Below, piece by piece: positions 8,745-16,721 of a stretch of DNA of 27,211 bases. The notes beneath the pieces were generated by a model. That model worked only from the letters and a program-made list of their open reading frames with translations, was not told the DNA's origin and ran no database searches. The number at the start of each line of letters is the position of its first letter. Within the stretch, counting starts at the first letter, position 1. Both the position numbers and the translations under genes were made by a program. The DNA lies in NCBI GenBank assembly GCA_963803155.1, contig CAWDMN010000090.1:1-27211 (forward strand). Reading direction: 5' to 3'. Origin of the DNA: CAWDMN01 sp963803155 (GTDB lineage Bacteria; Acidobacteriota; Terriglobia; Versatilivoradales; Versatilivoraceae).

Positions 8745-8935
8745 GGCATACCTTCCGAAAGTTGAGCTAAGATATCCTCTGCGCCCTGGACTCCTGGAGA
8801 GAATTTGTAAAAAGCCTGCTCCAAGATGCAGAAACGCATTGGACATGGCGGAGAGTTTATAAATTACAATGTCTTTTTAACACGACAATGTTGATATAAC
8901 ATAAGAGAGTTCTTCCGTAAAGAGGCTAAATCTTC
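8745..8935. promoter_or_regulatory. Divergent control region between receptor and XRE regulator, with two ACAATGT repeats
   Basis: The region must hold promoters for both genes. It is strikingly A+T-rich at 8856-8905. Two identical ACAATGT heptamers lie at 8866-8872 and 8885-8891, 19 bases start to start (about two helical turns), as expected for a repressor bound on one face. TATAAC at 8895-8900 is a plausible -10 for the regulator, and TATAAA on the minus strand (8861-8856) one for the receptor. No convincing -35 boxes are seen, so the promoter calls are weak. The operator role is inference. Confidence 0.4.
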
Positions 8936-10054
8936 ATGCGTGTGCAAAACAGGCTAACCAAAGTACGGCAGCAGCGTGAAATATCGGCGGCGGCTCTGGC
9001 AACGAAAGCCGGGGTGAAAAGGCAAACCATCTATGCGATCGAGGCACATAGGTACATTCCAAATACCCTCGTGGCGCTGCGTTTGGCACAGGTTTTGGAA
9101 GTGCCTGTTGAGGAGCTGTTCTCGATCCAAATGCCGGTTTCCGCCTCAGAAAAATCAACTCCCGTTGATTTACTGATGAGACCCTCAAAATCCGGGCAAC
9201 CTGACCAGCCCGTGCGACTCGCGAAAGTGGGCAGACGAATGATTGGCGTGCCGGCCTCTCCGGTTCTCGGAGAGCTTCCGGCCGCGGATGCGGTTATCGT
9301 AGGTCCCGGCAAGGGCGGCAGGACTCTCGTCCGGCCGTTTCGCGAGGAGGCCGCCGCGAAAAACCGATTGATCATCGCCGGCTGCGACCCTGCCATGCCT
9401 GTGCTGGCGCGCCACGTATGGAAGCATGGAAATATCGAGCTCATCATAGCCTGGTGCTCCAGCTGCCAGGCGCTCGAGTGGCTCGAAGATCGGAAGATAC
9501 ATGTGGCGGGGACGCACCTAAGCGGAAAATCAGCGGGCGGATCAAACCTTGAAGTCGTTGAGAAGTCCTTTCCCCAGGGTGGTGTTCGGGTTGTGACCTT
9601 TGCTTCCTGGGAGGAGGGATTGGTGGTTGCCGGGGCAAATCGGAAAAAGATCTCCGGAGTAGCAGATCTAGCGCGCCCAGACGTGACAACCATCAATCGG
9701 GAAGTGGGAGCCGGAGCCCGTTTTTTGTTGGATAGTTCCCTCAAAAGAGAAGGTGTTTCTCCCAGCAATGTTAACGGATATGACCAGATTACGAACGGTC
9801 ATGTTCTGGCGGCTTGGCATGTTCATAGTGGCAAGGCCGACTGTTGCATAGCGACCCGAGCCGCTGCGCGCGTTTTTGGACTCCATTTTATCCCGCTGGC
9901 CAGCGAACGGTACGATTTGGTGATTCCTGAACAATACTGGGACCTACCGTCCGTTCAAGTGGTATTGGATGCTCTCAATAAGTCTTCCCTGAAAGGCGAA
10001 TTGGAGGCTCTGGGCGGCTACGACACTAGCCAGACTGGCCGGCGAAAAAATTAA
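8936..10054 (+). CDS. XRE-family HTH regulator with C-terminal PBP-like (PF12727-type) ligand-binding domain
   Basis: 372 residues. An XRE/Cro helix-turn-helix occupies about 5-62 (RLTKVRQQREISAAALATKA, VKRQTIYAIEAHRYIP, ALRLAQVLEVPVEELF). A linker follows, then a domain at about 125-365 resembling periplasmic-binding-protein-like domains fused to HTH or MoeA proteins (IAGCDPAMPVLARHVWKHG; TINREVGAGARFLLD; GYDQITNGHVLAAWHVHSG; FIPLASERYDLVIPEQYWD). In family members this domain is thought to bind an oxyanion such as molybdate or a small organic ligand and to tune DNA binding. The ATG at 8936 has AGAGG ten bases upstream, a loose ribosome site. Its position divergent from the TonB receptor suggests it senses the imported substrate and controls the receptor and itself. 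That link is inference. Confidence 0.87.
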   Translation: MRVQNRLTKVRQQREISAAALATKAGVKRQTIYAIEAHRYIPNTLVALRLAQVLEVPVEELFSIQMPVSASEKSTPVDLLMRPSKSGQPDQPVRLAKVGRRMIGVPASPVLGELPAADAVIVGPGKGGRTLVRPFREEAAAKNRLIIAGCDPAMPVLARHVWKHGNIELIIAWCSSCQALEWLEDRKIHVAGTHLSGKSAGGSNLEVVEKSFPQGGVRVVTFASWEEGLVVAGANRKKISGVADLARPDVTTINREVGAGARFLLDSSLKREGVSPSNVNGYDQITNGHVLAAWHVHSGKADCCIATRAAARVFGLHFIPLASERYDLVIPEQYWDLPSVQVVLDALNKSSLKGELEALGGYDTSQTGRRKN

Positions 10055-10414
10055 AACCCGAGAGTAGTGTCCTTACCTATTTTATCTGGCTGCCTCCCCT
10101 TGCTGAAGAGTGTTAGGGATCTGAATTTTTTGCATATAGAGAGCCCGCACCTATGGGAAATTGGAGATAAACACTCCCAGTGACCATAATAGGCGGCCGG
10201 AAGTCAAATCCATGCAAAGTCACTTAATTGGAGCAGCCAATTATCGGCTTGAGGCGATTGGCGCAAAAGGCGTACCAGTGCCTAAGCCTTGAACGTCGGC
10301 AATAATTCTATGAAAAATAATCGAATCCAAATGATACTGCTCTACGCAGCGGCTCTGTCGTTTTGCTGCCGCGGCTATTCGGAACCTCCACTCAACAACA
10401 AGAAAGGAGCCGCG
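10055..10414. other. Gap before the VOC gene; possible in-frame leader
   Basis: No independent gene was recognised. The VOC frame stays open upstream from TTG 10289 and ATG 10310. That extension contains a hydrophobic stretch (MILLYAAALSFCC) resembling a lipoprotein or Sec signal, but it lacks a ribosome site. A short inverted repeat (CCAAT ... ATTGG) lies at about 10238-10263; it is too weak to call a regulatory structure. Confidence 0.4.
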
Positions 10415-10858
10415 ATGGAACCTAGGATTAGCGTAATTACCTTAGGCGTATCAGATTTGAAAAAGTCTTTTATCTTTTATAAGGAAGGCCTCGGTTTCCC
10501 TACTAAAATGACTCCTGACGGAGGTATTGTAGTTTTTGCTACCTCAGGAACACGATTGTTTCTATATTCTTATGACAAACTGGCGGAAGATGTTGGACTG
10601 AAGGCGCCGAAAATTGAAAGGGAAAAGAATAAATTTGCTGGATTTACGTTAGGCCATTGCGCCCGAAAAAGAAAAGATGTCGATGCGATATTGTCGCAAG
10701 CGGAGAAGGCGGGAGGCAGGATTGTGAAATCCGCTAAAGACGTTTATTGGGGAGGTTACAGCGGGTACTTTTCTGATCCAGATGGATATTTGTGGGAGGT
10801 TGCTTATTCAGACCAATGGAAATTTAATCCGGATGGCAGCTTAGTCATGGAAGAATAA
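10415..10858 (+). CDS. VOC (glyoxalase/bleomycin-resistance) superfamily protein
   Basis: 147 residues from ATG 10415, chosen because AAAGGAG lies five bases upstream. This removes a 35-residue in-frame extension that would otherwise be a signal-like N-terminus. It has the two beta-alpha-beta-beta-beta repeats of the vicinal-oxygen-chelate fold: SVITLGVSDLKKSFIFYKEG opens the first and KRKDVDAILSQAEKAGG begins the helix of the second. YSGYFSDPDGYLWEVAY carries the usual metal-ligand glutamate. Members include lyases, dioxygenases and resistance proteins; the substrate is not predictable. If the longer start were used the protein would be exported, which would be unusual for this family. Confidence 0.85.
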   Translation: MEPRISVITLGVSDLKKSFIFYKEGLGFPTKMTPDGGIVVFATSGTRLFLYSYDKLAEDVGLKAPKIEREKNKFAGFTLGHCARKRKDVDAILSQAEKAGGRIVKSAKDVYWGGYSGYFSDPDGYLWEVAYSDQWKFNPDGSLVMEE

Positions 10859-11283
10859 CAATGAAAGCCCCACCAATCGCTCAATCAGTCGGCTCGGGCG
10901 CTGCCGGGATTCTTCGTATGGCACCAAGAAAAGTCGACATTGTACTCGAAACTCCATCGGGCAGGGGCTGTTGATTTGGATTGGTCTCATAGCCAGCGTT
11001 TGCATAATTGTGCAGGATCGTCGCGATGGTTCGCAAGGCTCCACTTCACCGCAATATCCCTCTCATCGTAGTTACTGCCGGCAAGCCATGGTGGCCGGCA
11101 GAGAAACATATTGAGCAGGACAGGAGGCGATTGTTGCCGGTGCTCTGAACCGTCTTCTTTTGGTAGCGGAAGGTAAGCGGGCATAACATTCCGGGCGAGC
11201 GACGAGACATTGTCGTTTCGGCAATTGACAGAAGTGATATTGTGCCCTATTCACCCTCGGATATAGGGCAAGAAAGGCAACCG
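10859..11283. other. 425-bp gap; one unassigned minus-strand reading frame at 10987-11184
   Basis: No gene is confidently called. The minus frame at 10987-11184 (65 codons, containing NYDERDIAVKWSLANHRDD and ending LCKRWL) has a protein-like composition but no recognised family, no clear ribosome site and no partner. A 37-codon plus frame starting at 10861, just after the VOC stop, is probably chance. Confidence 0.3.
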
Positions 11284-12024
11284 ATGATATCGTCTGAATA
11301 TACAAAGCGAGTCAAATCCAAAATAATTGATTGGGGTGCGGATTTAGTTGGGGTGGTTGATGCCGAGCCGCTGAATGAACTTCAGACCAATCCCTCTGAT
11401 TTACTGCATGGCTTTACGCGAGCCGTTTCAATTGCCATTCAGCTTCCCGTTTCCGTCTTTGACACAATATCAGACAAGCCCACGCCGGTTTACAGCGCGA
11501 CTTATCAAACCGCTAATCGTATATTGGATGAACTTGCATTTCGCACCTCTGTGGCGTTTCAGAAAGAAGGTTTTCGCAGCCTTCCTATCCCGGCATCTCA
11601 GATTCTAAACCGAGAGGACTGGTCTGCCGCTATTAGTCACAAGGCGGTGGCACGATTGGCCGGATTGGGTTGGCTAGGGAAGAATCTCCTTCTCATAACG
11701 CCTCAATTCGGCCCGAGAGTGCGTCTTGTCACTGTTCTCACGGAAGCCCCGCTAATAGCCGATATGCCTGTAAAAAACCGGTGCGGGAATTGTTTGTTAT
11801 GCCGAGATTCGTGCCCCGCAAAAGCCATCAAGGGTGTAAACACCGTGGACTACTATAAGGACAGGAATGAGGCCTTGCATTTTTCCCGCTGTGTGGAGAA
11901 ACTTACCGGCGAATATGCAAAGCTACCTGGAATCGGCGCCTCTATCTGTGGCCTCTGCATCAAAGTCTGCCCATTTGGACGAAGAATAAAAAGTGGAAAC
12001 GAGCGCAAAATAACGCGCGAATAA
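11284..12024 (+). CDS. QueG-like 4Fe-4S double-cluster protein (epoxyqueuosine reductase relative)
   Basis: 246 residues from ATG 11284, which has AAAGG upstream; GTG 11242 would add 14 poorly conserved residues. The central block AGLGWLGKNLLLITPQFGPR and the C-terminal ferredoxin-like part match the COG1600 family. The cysteines fit two 4Fe-4S clusters: C167, C170, C173 and C177 in CGNCLLCRDSCP; then C203, C222, C225 and C229, the last three in CGLCIKVCP. True QueG is longer (about 350 residues, with a HEAT-like tail) and has a catalytic aspartate region that is not clearly conserved here (SHKAVARLAG instead). This is therefore probably a relative with another cobalamin- or flavin-type reductive role rather than tRNA queuosine synthesis. 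A DsrE protein follows, hinting at redox or sulfur chemistry. Confidence 0.82.
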   Translation: MISSEYTKRVKSKIIDWGADLVGVVDAEPLNELQTNPSDLLHGFTRAVSIAIQLPVSVFDTISDKPTPVYSATYQTANRILDELAFRTSVAFQKEGFRSLPIPASQILNREDWSAAISHKAVARLAGLGWLGKNLLLITPQFGPRVRLVTVLTEAPLIADMPVKNRCGNCLLCRDSCPAKAIKGVNTVDYYKDRNEALHFSRCVEKLTGEYAKLPGIGASICGLCIKVCPFGRRIKSGNERKITRE

Positions 12025-12165
12025 ACCCGACGAGCAACCGCCGGGCGAGTTTAGCGGTTCTATCCGGAAAATCTGCAGCCGTGTTTGCTCGCGGGTTTTC
12101 CGCACTTTTGAAATGGCGCAATGTCGCGGGAGAACTAGTCATTGATCCCCCAAAGGAGATACCAG

Positions 12166-12630
12166 ATGAGAATCAGCGCGCAGGCTGCAATCATTGTCAG
12201 TGTCGTATTTTGCGGATTACTTATAGCCAATATCACAAAGATCGCGGAGTCGCCGAAAGTGAAGAGTCCCGCATCTATCGCAACGGCCACCATCAAACAC
12301 CAGCAACTGATTGTCTGGACAAGCGGCGATCGCGAAGTCGCGCTCAAGATGGTGTTCATGTATGCAGAGAACTGCAAGAAACGACAGTGGATGGATACGG
12401 TCAGACTGCTGGTCTGGGGACCCTCGGGAAAGCTTTTGGTCGAAGACCCGCAATTGCAGCAGCACTTGGACGAACTTAAGATGGCCGGGGTTGAACTGTA
12501 TGCGTGCAAAGCCTGTGCCGACGAATACGGCATCAGCGATAAGCTTTCCAAACTGGGTATCACCGTGATTTACACGGGATCAATGTTGGCTGAACTGCAG
12601 AAAACTGGCTGGCATGTTCTGTCGTTCTAA
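12166..12630 (+). CDS. Membrane-anchored or exported DsrE-family protein
   Basis: 154 residues from ATG 12166, with AAAGGAGA six bases upstream. Residues 5-23 (AQAAIIVSVVFCGLLIANI) form an anchor or signal. The rest is a DsrE/DsrF-like Rossmann-type domain: LIVWTSGDREVALKMVFMYA, TVRLLVWGPSGKLL, MAGVELYACKACADEYGI, ending TGWHVLSF. The Cys pair C114-x-x-C117 sits where DsrE/TusD-type proteins carry a sulfur-accepting cysteine. The family moves persulfide sulfur or is part of small redox complexes; placement outside the cytoplasm would be a variation. It lies 141 bp downstream of the QueG-like gene in the same direction. No dsr or tus partners are in the window, so its sulfur source is unknown. 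Confidence 0.88.
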   Translation: MRISAQAAIIVSVVFCGLLIANITKIAESPKVKSPASIATATIKHQQLIVWTSGDREVALKMVFMYAENCKKRQWMDTVRLLVWGPSGKLLVEDPQLQQHLDELKMAGVELYACKACADEYGISDKLSKLGITVIYTGSMLAELQKTGWHVLSF

Positions 12631-12807
12631 AATTAGAGGGGTTACATCGGACTAGAGGATTGCTCTCGTTTATGTTAAGAAAATTTACAAAAGATAAAAG
12701 GTCAAGTCGGCACCTTAGAATCGAGCATGGTTATTTGTAGTGAGAAGAAGCAGAAAGCCTCGCGATTATGATCGTTTATTTGTTACTACTCGGTGCCTTG
12801 GTTAGGC

Positions 12808-13044
12808 ATGACCAAAAAAGACGGGAATAATGAACGGCCCGAGGGGGGGGGGCATATCGCGCATCCGGAAACCGTTACATCTCCCCCTATCAAAGGCCAG
12901 AGAGTGGATTCCCAAGAAGCGAACCCACTCCCCGGCTAATTCAAGGAATACACACTGAGCGGTTATGTTGATTTTATGAGCGCTCGTAATTGGGTCAAGA
13001 GTAGTTATACTTCTAATGATGTGAATGGAGAATTTATTCCCTAA
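12808..13044 (+). other. Possible small gene with an in-frame stop, ending at a bidirectional terminator
   Basis: ATG 12808 opens a 43-codon frame (MTKKDGNNERPEGGG...) ended by TAA 12937-12939. The same frame then continues for 34 protein-like codons (FKEYTLSGYVDFMSA, WVKSSYTSNDVNGEFIP) to TAA 13042-13044, which abuts the terminator stem. The frame runs through the ten-G tract. No family was recognised and the ribosome site is weak. It could be a decayed or mis-sequenced gene of about 78 codons, or chance. The remainder of 12631-12807 shows nothing recognisable. Confidence 0.3.
12843..12852. repeat. Homopolymer run of ten G
   Basis: Ten consecutive G bases, by far the longest G run in the window, in an otherwise A+T-rich gap. 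Such runs are phase-variable in some bacteria and error-prone in sequencing; no confident coding gene spans it. Confidence 0.95.
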
Positions 13045-13079
13045 AAACCTTGGCCGCGCGTGGGCACGGCCAAGGTTTT
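13044..13079. terminator. Bidirectional intrinsic terminator
   Basis: A perfect inverted repeat AAAACCTTGGCCG / CGGCCAAGGTTTT with a 10-base loop. Reading the minus strand, the stem is followed by T5 (GGTTTTTAGGG), placing it at the 3' end of the DegT gene, whose stop is at 13084. Reading the plus strand it is followed by TTTTAATTTT, so it can also stop plus-strand transcription. Confidence 0.88.
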
Positions 13080-13083
13080 AATT

Positions 13084-14403
13084 TTAAAGTTTGGCAATCT
13101 CCGCCTTGTGCGCCCAGGCTTTTTCAAAAGCCTTGACATACTGATCAATCAATTCGTTGGCTTCTCCATGGAAAAGGGGCAGGAAGATGTGATTCTTATT
13201 AATATACTCGTCCCCTGGCATGGAAGAAGGAATTTTGGGCGCATGGTGCCACCATTTCGCTTCTGAGTAAATCTTTAGTTTGTGCTGTTCGGGATAATCC
13301 CAAATACTGGCTTCTACCCCTTCGGCCATGAGTACTTTCAAAAGGGCGTCACGCGAAAATCCGCTCTTGGTCGAGTCGAGCAACAGCATGCTTTTGTAAT
13401 AATAAGCCCGTTTTTGATCTGGACGGCAGCGGGGCACACTCAAACCTGGAAGCTGAATCAAACGGTCATTCAGGCGGCGGACATTGGCTTCCACCAGAGC
13501 CATCCGCTCATCCAATCCACGCAATTGCTGGCGAGCCACCACGGCGGCAAAGGGGTGCATGCGGTATTTCTGCCCAAAACCGGTCCCTTCGTAAGCGCGG
13601 ACCGGGCTGTTGGCGGCAAACTTCACCGGATCTTCATAGTGGCCAAAGGCAGCCGCGCGCTCAAAGTATTCGCGCGTTTGGTACATCCCCATCCCGCCCT
13701 CCACCGAGGGCAACACCTTTGAAGCTTGAAAACTGTAAATTCCCATGGCTCCCCAGGTGCCCATCTTCTTGCCTTGCATGGAGGCGCCGTGGGCATGCGC
13801 CGCATCTTCAAGAAGGATAAGCCCTTTCTCCTTGGCAAAAGCGGCGATAAGATCCATTTCGCACGGAAGTCCCCAAGAGTGCATCACGCAAAGCGCCTTC
13901 GTGTTCTTGGTCAGCTTTCGCTTCGCATCACTCAGATCAAAACAGGCCGTCTTGGGATCGATATCGACGAAGATGGGAACGCACCCAAAAAAACGCATGG
14001 CGAGGCAGGTGGCAAAAAAGGTATAAGACGGCACCATGATTTCGCTGCCGGGCGGCAGATCCAGGGCAAAATACATGCTAGTCAGGGCGCTACTCCCATT
14101 CATGTGCGCCTTCACAAAGGGAGACTGGGTGTAGTCTTTCCACTCCTTTTCAAAAATCGGCAGTTCTTCGTAATATTTGCCGCTGTCAATCAGATCGTGG
14201 AACGCCTTTTTTTCCGCATCGCCATAGCGCGGCCACCGGGTTAGGGCTTTGGACTTTTCCTCGGGAAAAGTGACAGTCTTCGCTCCTCCCGACAGGGCGA
14301 GCGCCGACGGATTCCCTTGAGCACAGGCGGAGAGGCCCAAGAGGGTTGCGCTGCTGGCTTGAAGGAAGGTTCTGCGGCTTTTGCTTTTCACTTTTTCAGA
14401 CAT
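13084..14403 (-). CDS. Tat-exported (lipoprotein-like) DegT/DnrJ/EryC1 aminotransferase family protein
   Basis: 439 residues with AGGAGGT seven bases before ATG 14403. The N-terminus carries a twin-arginine motif (SRRTFLQ, residues 9-15), a hydrophobic stretch and a lipobox-like LSAC (C27), so it probably folds in the cytoplasm with its cofactor and is exported by Tat, perhaps lipid-anchored. The body is a DegT-type PLP sugar aminotransferase: HMNGSSALTSMYFALDL, IMVPSYTFFATCLAM, IFVDIDPKT, ILLEDAAHAHGA (D200) and YSFQASKVLPSVEGG, with K229 as the Schiff-base lysine. The usual role is transamination of nucleotide-keto-sugars in the cytoplasm, so an exported copy with an intact lysine is odd and may act on other substrates. 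It ends at a strong terminator. Confidence 0.92.
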   Translation of the reverse strand: MSEKVKSKSRRTFLQASSATLLGLSACAQGNPSALALSGGAKTVTFPEEKSKALTRWPRYGDAEKKAFHDLIDSGKYYEELPIFEKEWKDYTQSPFVKAHMNGSSALTSMYFALDLPPGSEIMVPSYTFFATCLAMRFFGCVPIFVDIDPKTACFDLSDAKRKLTKNTKALCVMHSWGLPCEMDLIAAFAKEKGLILLEDAAHAHGASMQGKKMGTWGAMGIYSFQASKVLPSVEGGMGMYQTREYFERAAAFGHYEDPVKFAANSPVRAYEGTGFGQKYRMHPFAAVVARQQLRGLDERMALVEANVRRLNDRLIQLPGLSVPRCRPDQKRAYYYKSMLLLDSTKSGFSRDALLKVLMAEGVEASIWDYPEQHKLKIYSEAKWWHHAPKIPSSMPGDEYINKNHIFLPLFHGEANELIDQYVKAFEKAWAHKAEIAKL

Positions 14404-14427
14404 GATTAAAACCTCCTGAATTAATCT

Positions 14428-14607
14428 TTAAAGGCCCATAAGAATTCGGATAATTTTCTTAACGCATCCTTCCGTCTCTGGCCCCACGGTGGAGTTGGTG
14501 ATTTCATAGCCGCCATCCGTGAAAGCCCGGTCCGTGCAAAGGTATCCAAGACTGATATCGTCGTGCTCCAAAAATCCAGCAAAGACATGATAGAAGTGCA
14601 AACTACC
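14428..14607 (-). pseudogene. C-terminal remnant of a neutral/alkaline ceramidase-like gene
   Basis: Between the propeller gene stop (14603) and the DegT start, a minus-strand frame reads about 59 residues to a TAA at 14430-14428: SLHFYHVFAGFLEHDDISLG, then YLCTDRAFTDGGYEITNS, TVGPETEGCVKKIIRILMGL. The pattern GYLxTxxAFxxGGYE, then PE, then a final helix is that of the C-terminus of neutral/alkaline ceramidase-like hydrolases common in Acidobacteria and Planctomycetes. About 90 percent of such a gene is absent and there is no start. It looks like the residue of a deletion that brought the propeller gene alongside. Based on recalled family pattern only. Confidence 0.5.
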
Positions 14608-15989
14608 GGCTCTTGAACGGGCCTCGCACCGCGAACAGATCCGTCCGGGCCTTGCCTTGCGGATTTGTGATTCTCGACAAGGAATAAACCGTGCCGTCCT
14701 TGCCCACGGCGAGGGAATTCACATAGGCAGGCCGTTGTCCATTGTCCAGAGTAATCGGCCCCTGATCGGAATATTTCCATTCCGGAATATCGTATGTAAC
14801 GAGGTGCAAGTTCTCTTGTCCCTTGGATTCTCCTTTGGCTGTGCTCTTTTTCCCCTCGATTCGCTTGCCTTCGATGTAAACCGGTCCGCCCGTGAGGTAA
14901 TGAATAGTGCGGCCGTCGGGACCCAGCGCAAAACCCAGATACCCATAGCTGAACTGGTCATACATGCCGCTTCTTTTCGAAGGGAGTGATGTGATCCGTT
15001 CCAGTACTTCCAACTTTGCGGAGCGTGGATCGAAACGGAACAGGTAACCGGAATTCCCGTGTACCCCATAAATACTGTGTTCCGGGGCATACCAAAACGT
15101 CTGGCGCCAGTTGTAGCCCATATGTCCAGGCGAAGAGGGATCGTAAACACCAAAGTAGTCTTTTCGCATGTCGGCATCCGGAACCGTTTCCACTAAGCCT
15201 TTGCGCTGGAGATAACGCAAGATGGACCCTTCGGAATTGGTTAAATAAACGGCACCGTCCTCTGGATCGACAATCAGCGAACGGCACAGGGTCCGGAAGG
15301 CGGCCCCCTTTCCCTTTTCACCATCGCCCGTGACTTTTCCCAGATTTTTTAATTGATTGCCCGCCAAGTCGTAATGAAGGAGATACCCGGTGGGCCAGGA
15401 GAGCCCAAAGAGCTGGCCACGCTGGGCATCCATGGCCATCGCCAGAATTCCTTCTCCATTAGGCGCTGTCGCCAAATTTTCATATTTCCCGGTTGCCAGA
15501 TCATAGGCAAGGAAATGACCTCCTGGATAAGGCTTATAGCCGGGAGGAGGGTCGCCAACGGTTTCCATTCCGTCCTTGATGCTGTAATAGCCAATGTGCG
15601 TGGCGAAATAAAGCTTGCCCTTCGACTCCACGAAACTGACATGAGATTTTCCCTGAGGAATGGCTTTGAGATCTTTTTCTCCACAAGCTTCGGTGAGGTC
15701 CCCCAAGTGTTCAATCTTTTCCGTCGCCGGATCAAAGGAATACATCTGCCCCCCTACATCGACTTTTTCCGAACACAATACATAATAGAACCCTGCCGTT
15801 GGAGGCCACGGAGATGCCGTTATAAGTATCATGGGAATCCGCGAACCCGGAATCGTAAGTCTTGGCGATCAAATTCCCGGAGGATAAGGCCGTTGGCGCA
15901 GCCGGGAGGTTCTCAGATCCACGGCATCCCGCAGCCAACAATGAGGCAAATAGTCCTACCCAAAAAAAACTTCTGCTCAGCGCATTCAT
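14603..15989 (-). CDS. Beta-propeller-like lipoprotein with one homopolymer frameshift
   Basis: Two overlapping frames make one protein of about 461 residues. The first (15989 to about 15795) has a lipoprotein signal (SFFWVGLFASLLAAGC, C22) and AGGAG upstream of ATG. The second continues from FYYVLCSEKVDVGGQ. The join is at the CCC at 15791-15793: removing one base gives a continuous NGRFYYVLCSEK. The body has propeller-like repeats (KLYFATHIGYYS, GHFLAYDLATGKYENLA, GQLFGLSWPTGYLLHYDLAG, YGYLGFALGPDGRTIHYL), similar to uncharacterised SMP-30/YVTN-like proteins. Probably a surface- or periplasm-facing binding or enzymatic propeller attached to a membrane. Substrate unknown. The break may be a sequencing error, since the rest is well conserved. 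Confidence 0.75.
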
Positions 15990-16721
15990 GGGATAGCGCT
16001 CCTTTTAATTTGAATGGTGAGAATGGGCGTCATCGCTTCGCTTTTTTGCAGAATCCGGCCTCTATCTCCAATACTTTGACAACTGGCTCGAATGGGCCTT
16101 GATCTTGCGAACTGCCTCCGCGATTCGATCCAGGCTGGACAATGTTTCCAATCGCACGTTTTGGGTGAACCACATGGCATCCGCGCTGAACTGGCCCTTG
16201 AAGGGACACTGATTTCGCTCCATCCAGGATCCAATCACTTGGAGGAATAAAAGGGATTGTATACTTTCGAATGGCCAAGGGAGTCTAAACTCGGACCACC
16301 GAAGGGCTGAGCCATGGCGACTCGAAATCGTTGCCAATGATTAATGATGATGAAGGAGACAGCTTGCAAGCCGCCTCCCGCGGAGACTTCGACAAAACGC
16401 AATGAGATGTTTTCAGCCGAGCAAGTGAGAGCCTGCCGTTTGACCACCATGGATCGGGGATATGCACCACCAGTCATGGATGAGAAACCTCACCGTTGTT
16501 TTTCCGATGTCATGAAAGGGCTGTACACGGATAGCTTCCAGAGTATTGGTTCCTAAACAGCGGAGACTCGAAATAGCATTCACCATGAAACCATGGCCGG
16601 AGCGATTATAAACCCAGTCATCCGTGAGACACCACACTAATTGACAACAAAAGATTGTCATAACCACGGGCAAAACCGTGTCACAATGACACCGACATCC
16701 ATAGGCTAAAGGAGACTGCCC
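15990..16721. other. 732-bp gap with decayed coding fragments
   Basis: No intact gene. The DegT remnant described separately lies at 16062-16241 on the minus strand. Further up, at about 16550-16300, minus frames LEAIRVQPFHDIGKTTVRFL and ENISLRFVEVSAGGGLQAVS look protein-like in two different frames and could be one decayed gene. No family was recognised. The plus gene's promoter must also lie here, but no convincing boxes are seen. Confidence 0.4.
16062..16241 (-). pseudogene. C-terminal remnant of a second DegT-type aminotransferase
   Basis: A minus-strand frame ending at TAA 16064-16062 reads QVIGSWMERNQCPFKG, then DAMWFTQNVRLETLSSLDRI, AEAVRKIKAHSSQL. The pattern xxWFTQNxxL...DxIAEAVRKI is typical of the last 40-50 residues of DegT/DnrJ/EryC1 aminotransferases. 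Nothing upstream continues the family, so only the tail remains. The complete DegT gene at 13084-14403 has a different C-terminus, so this is not a simple duplicate. Confidence 0.45.

Noticed and set aside
10861..10974. 37-codon plus frame directly after the VOC stop, ending in Cys
   Set aside because: No clear ribosome site, no conservation information, and a length expected by chance.
12940..13041. Resemblance of WVKSSYTSN to the actinobacterial DUF397 pattern
   Set aside because: Match is under ten residues, the CVEVA part is missing, and the genomic context is not actinobacterial.
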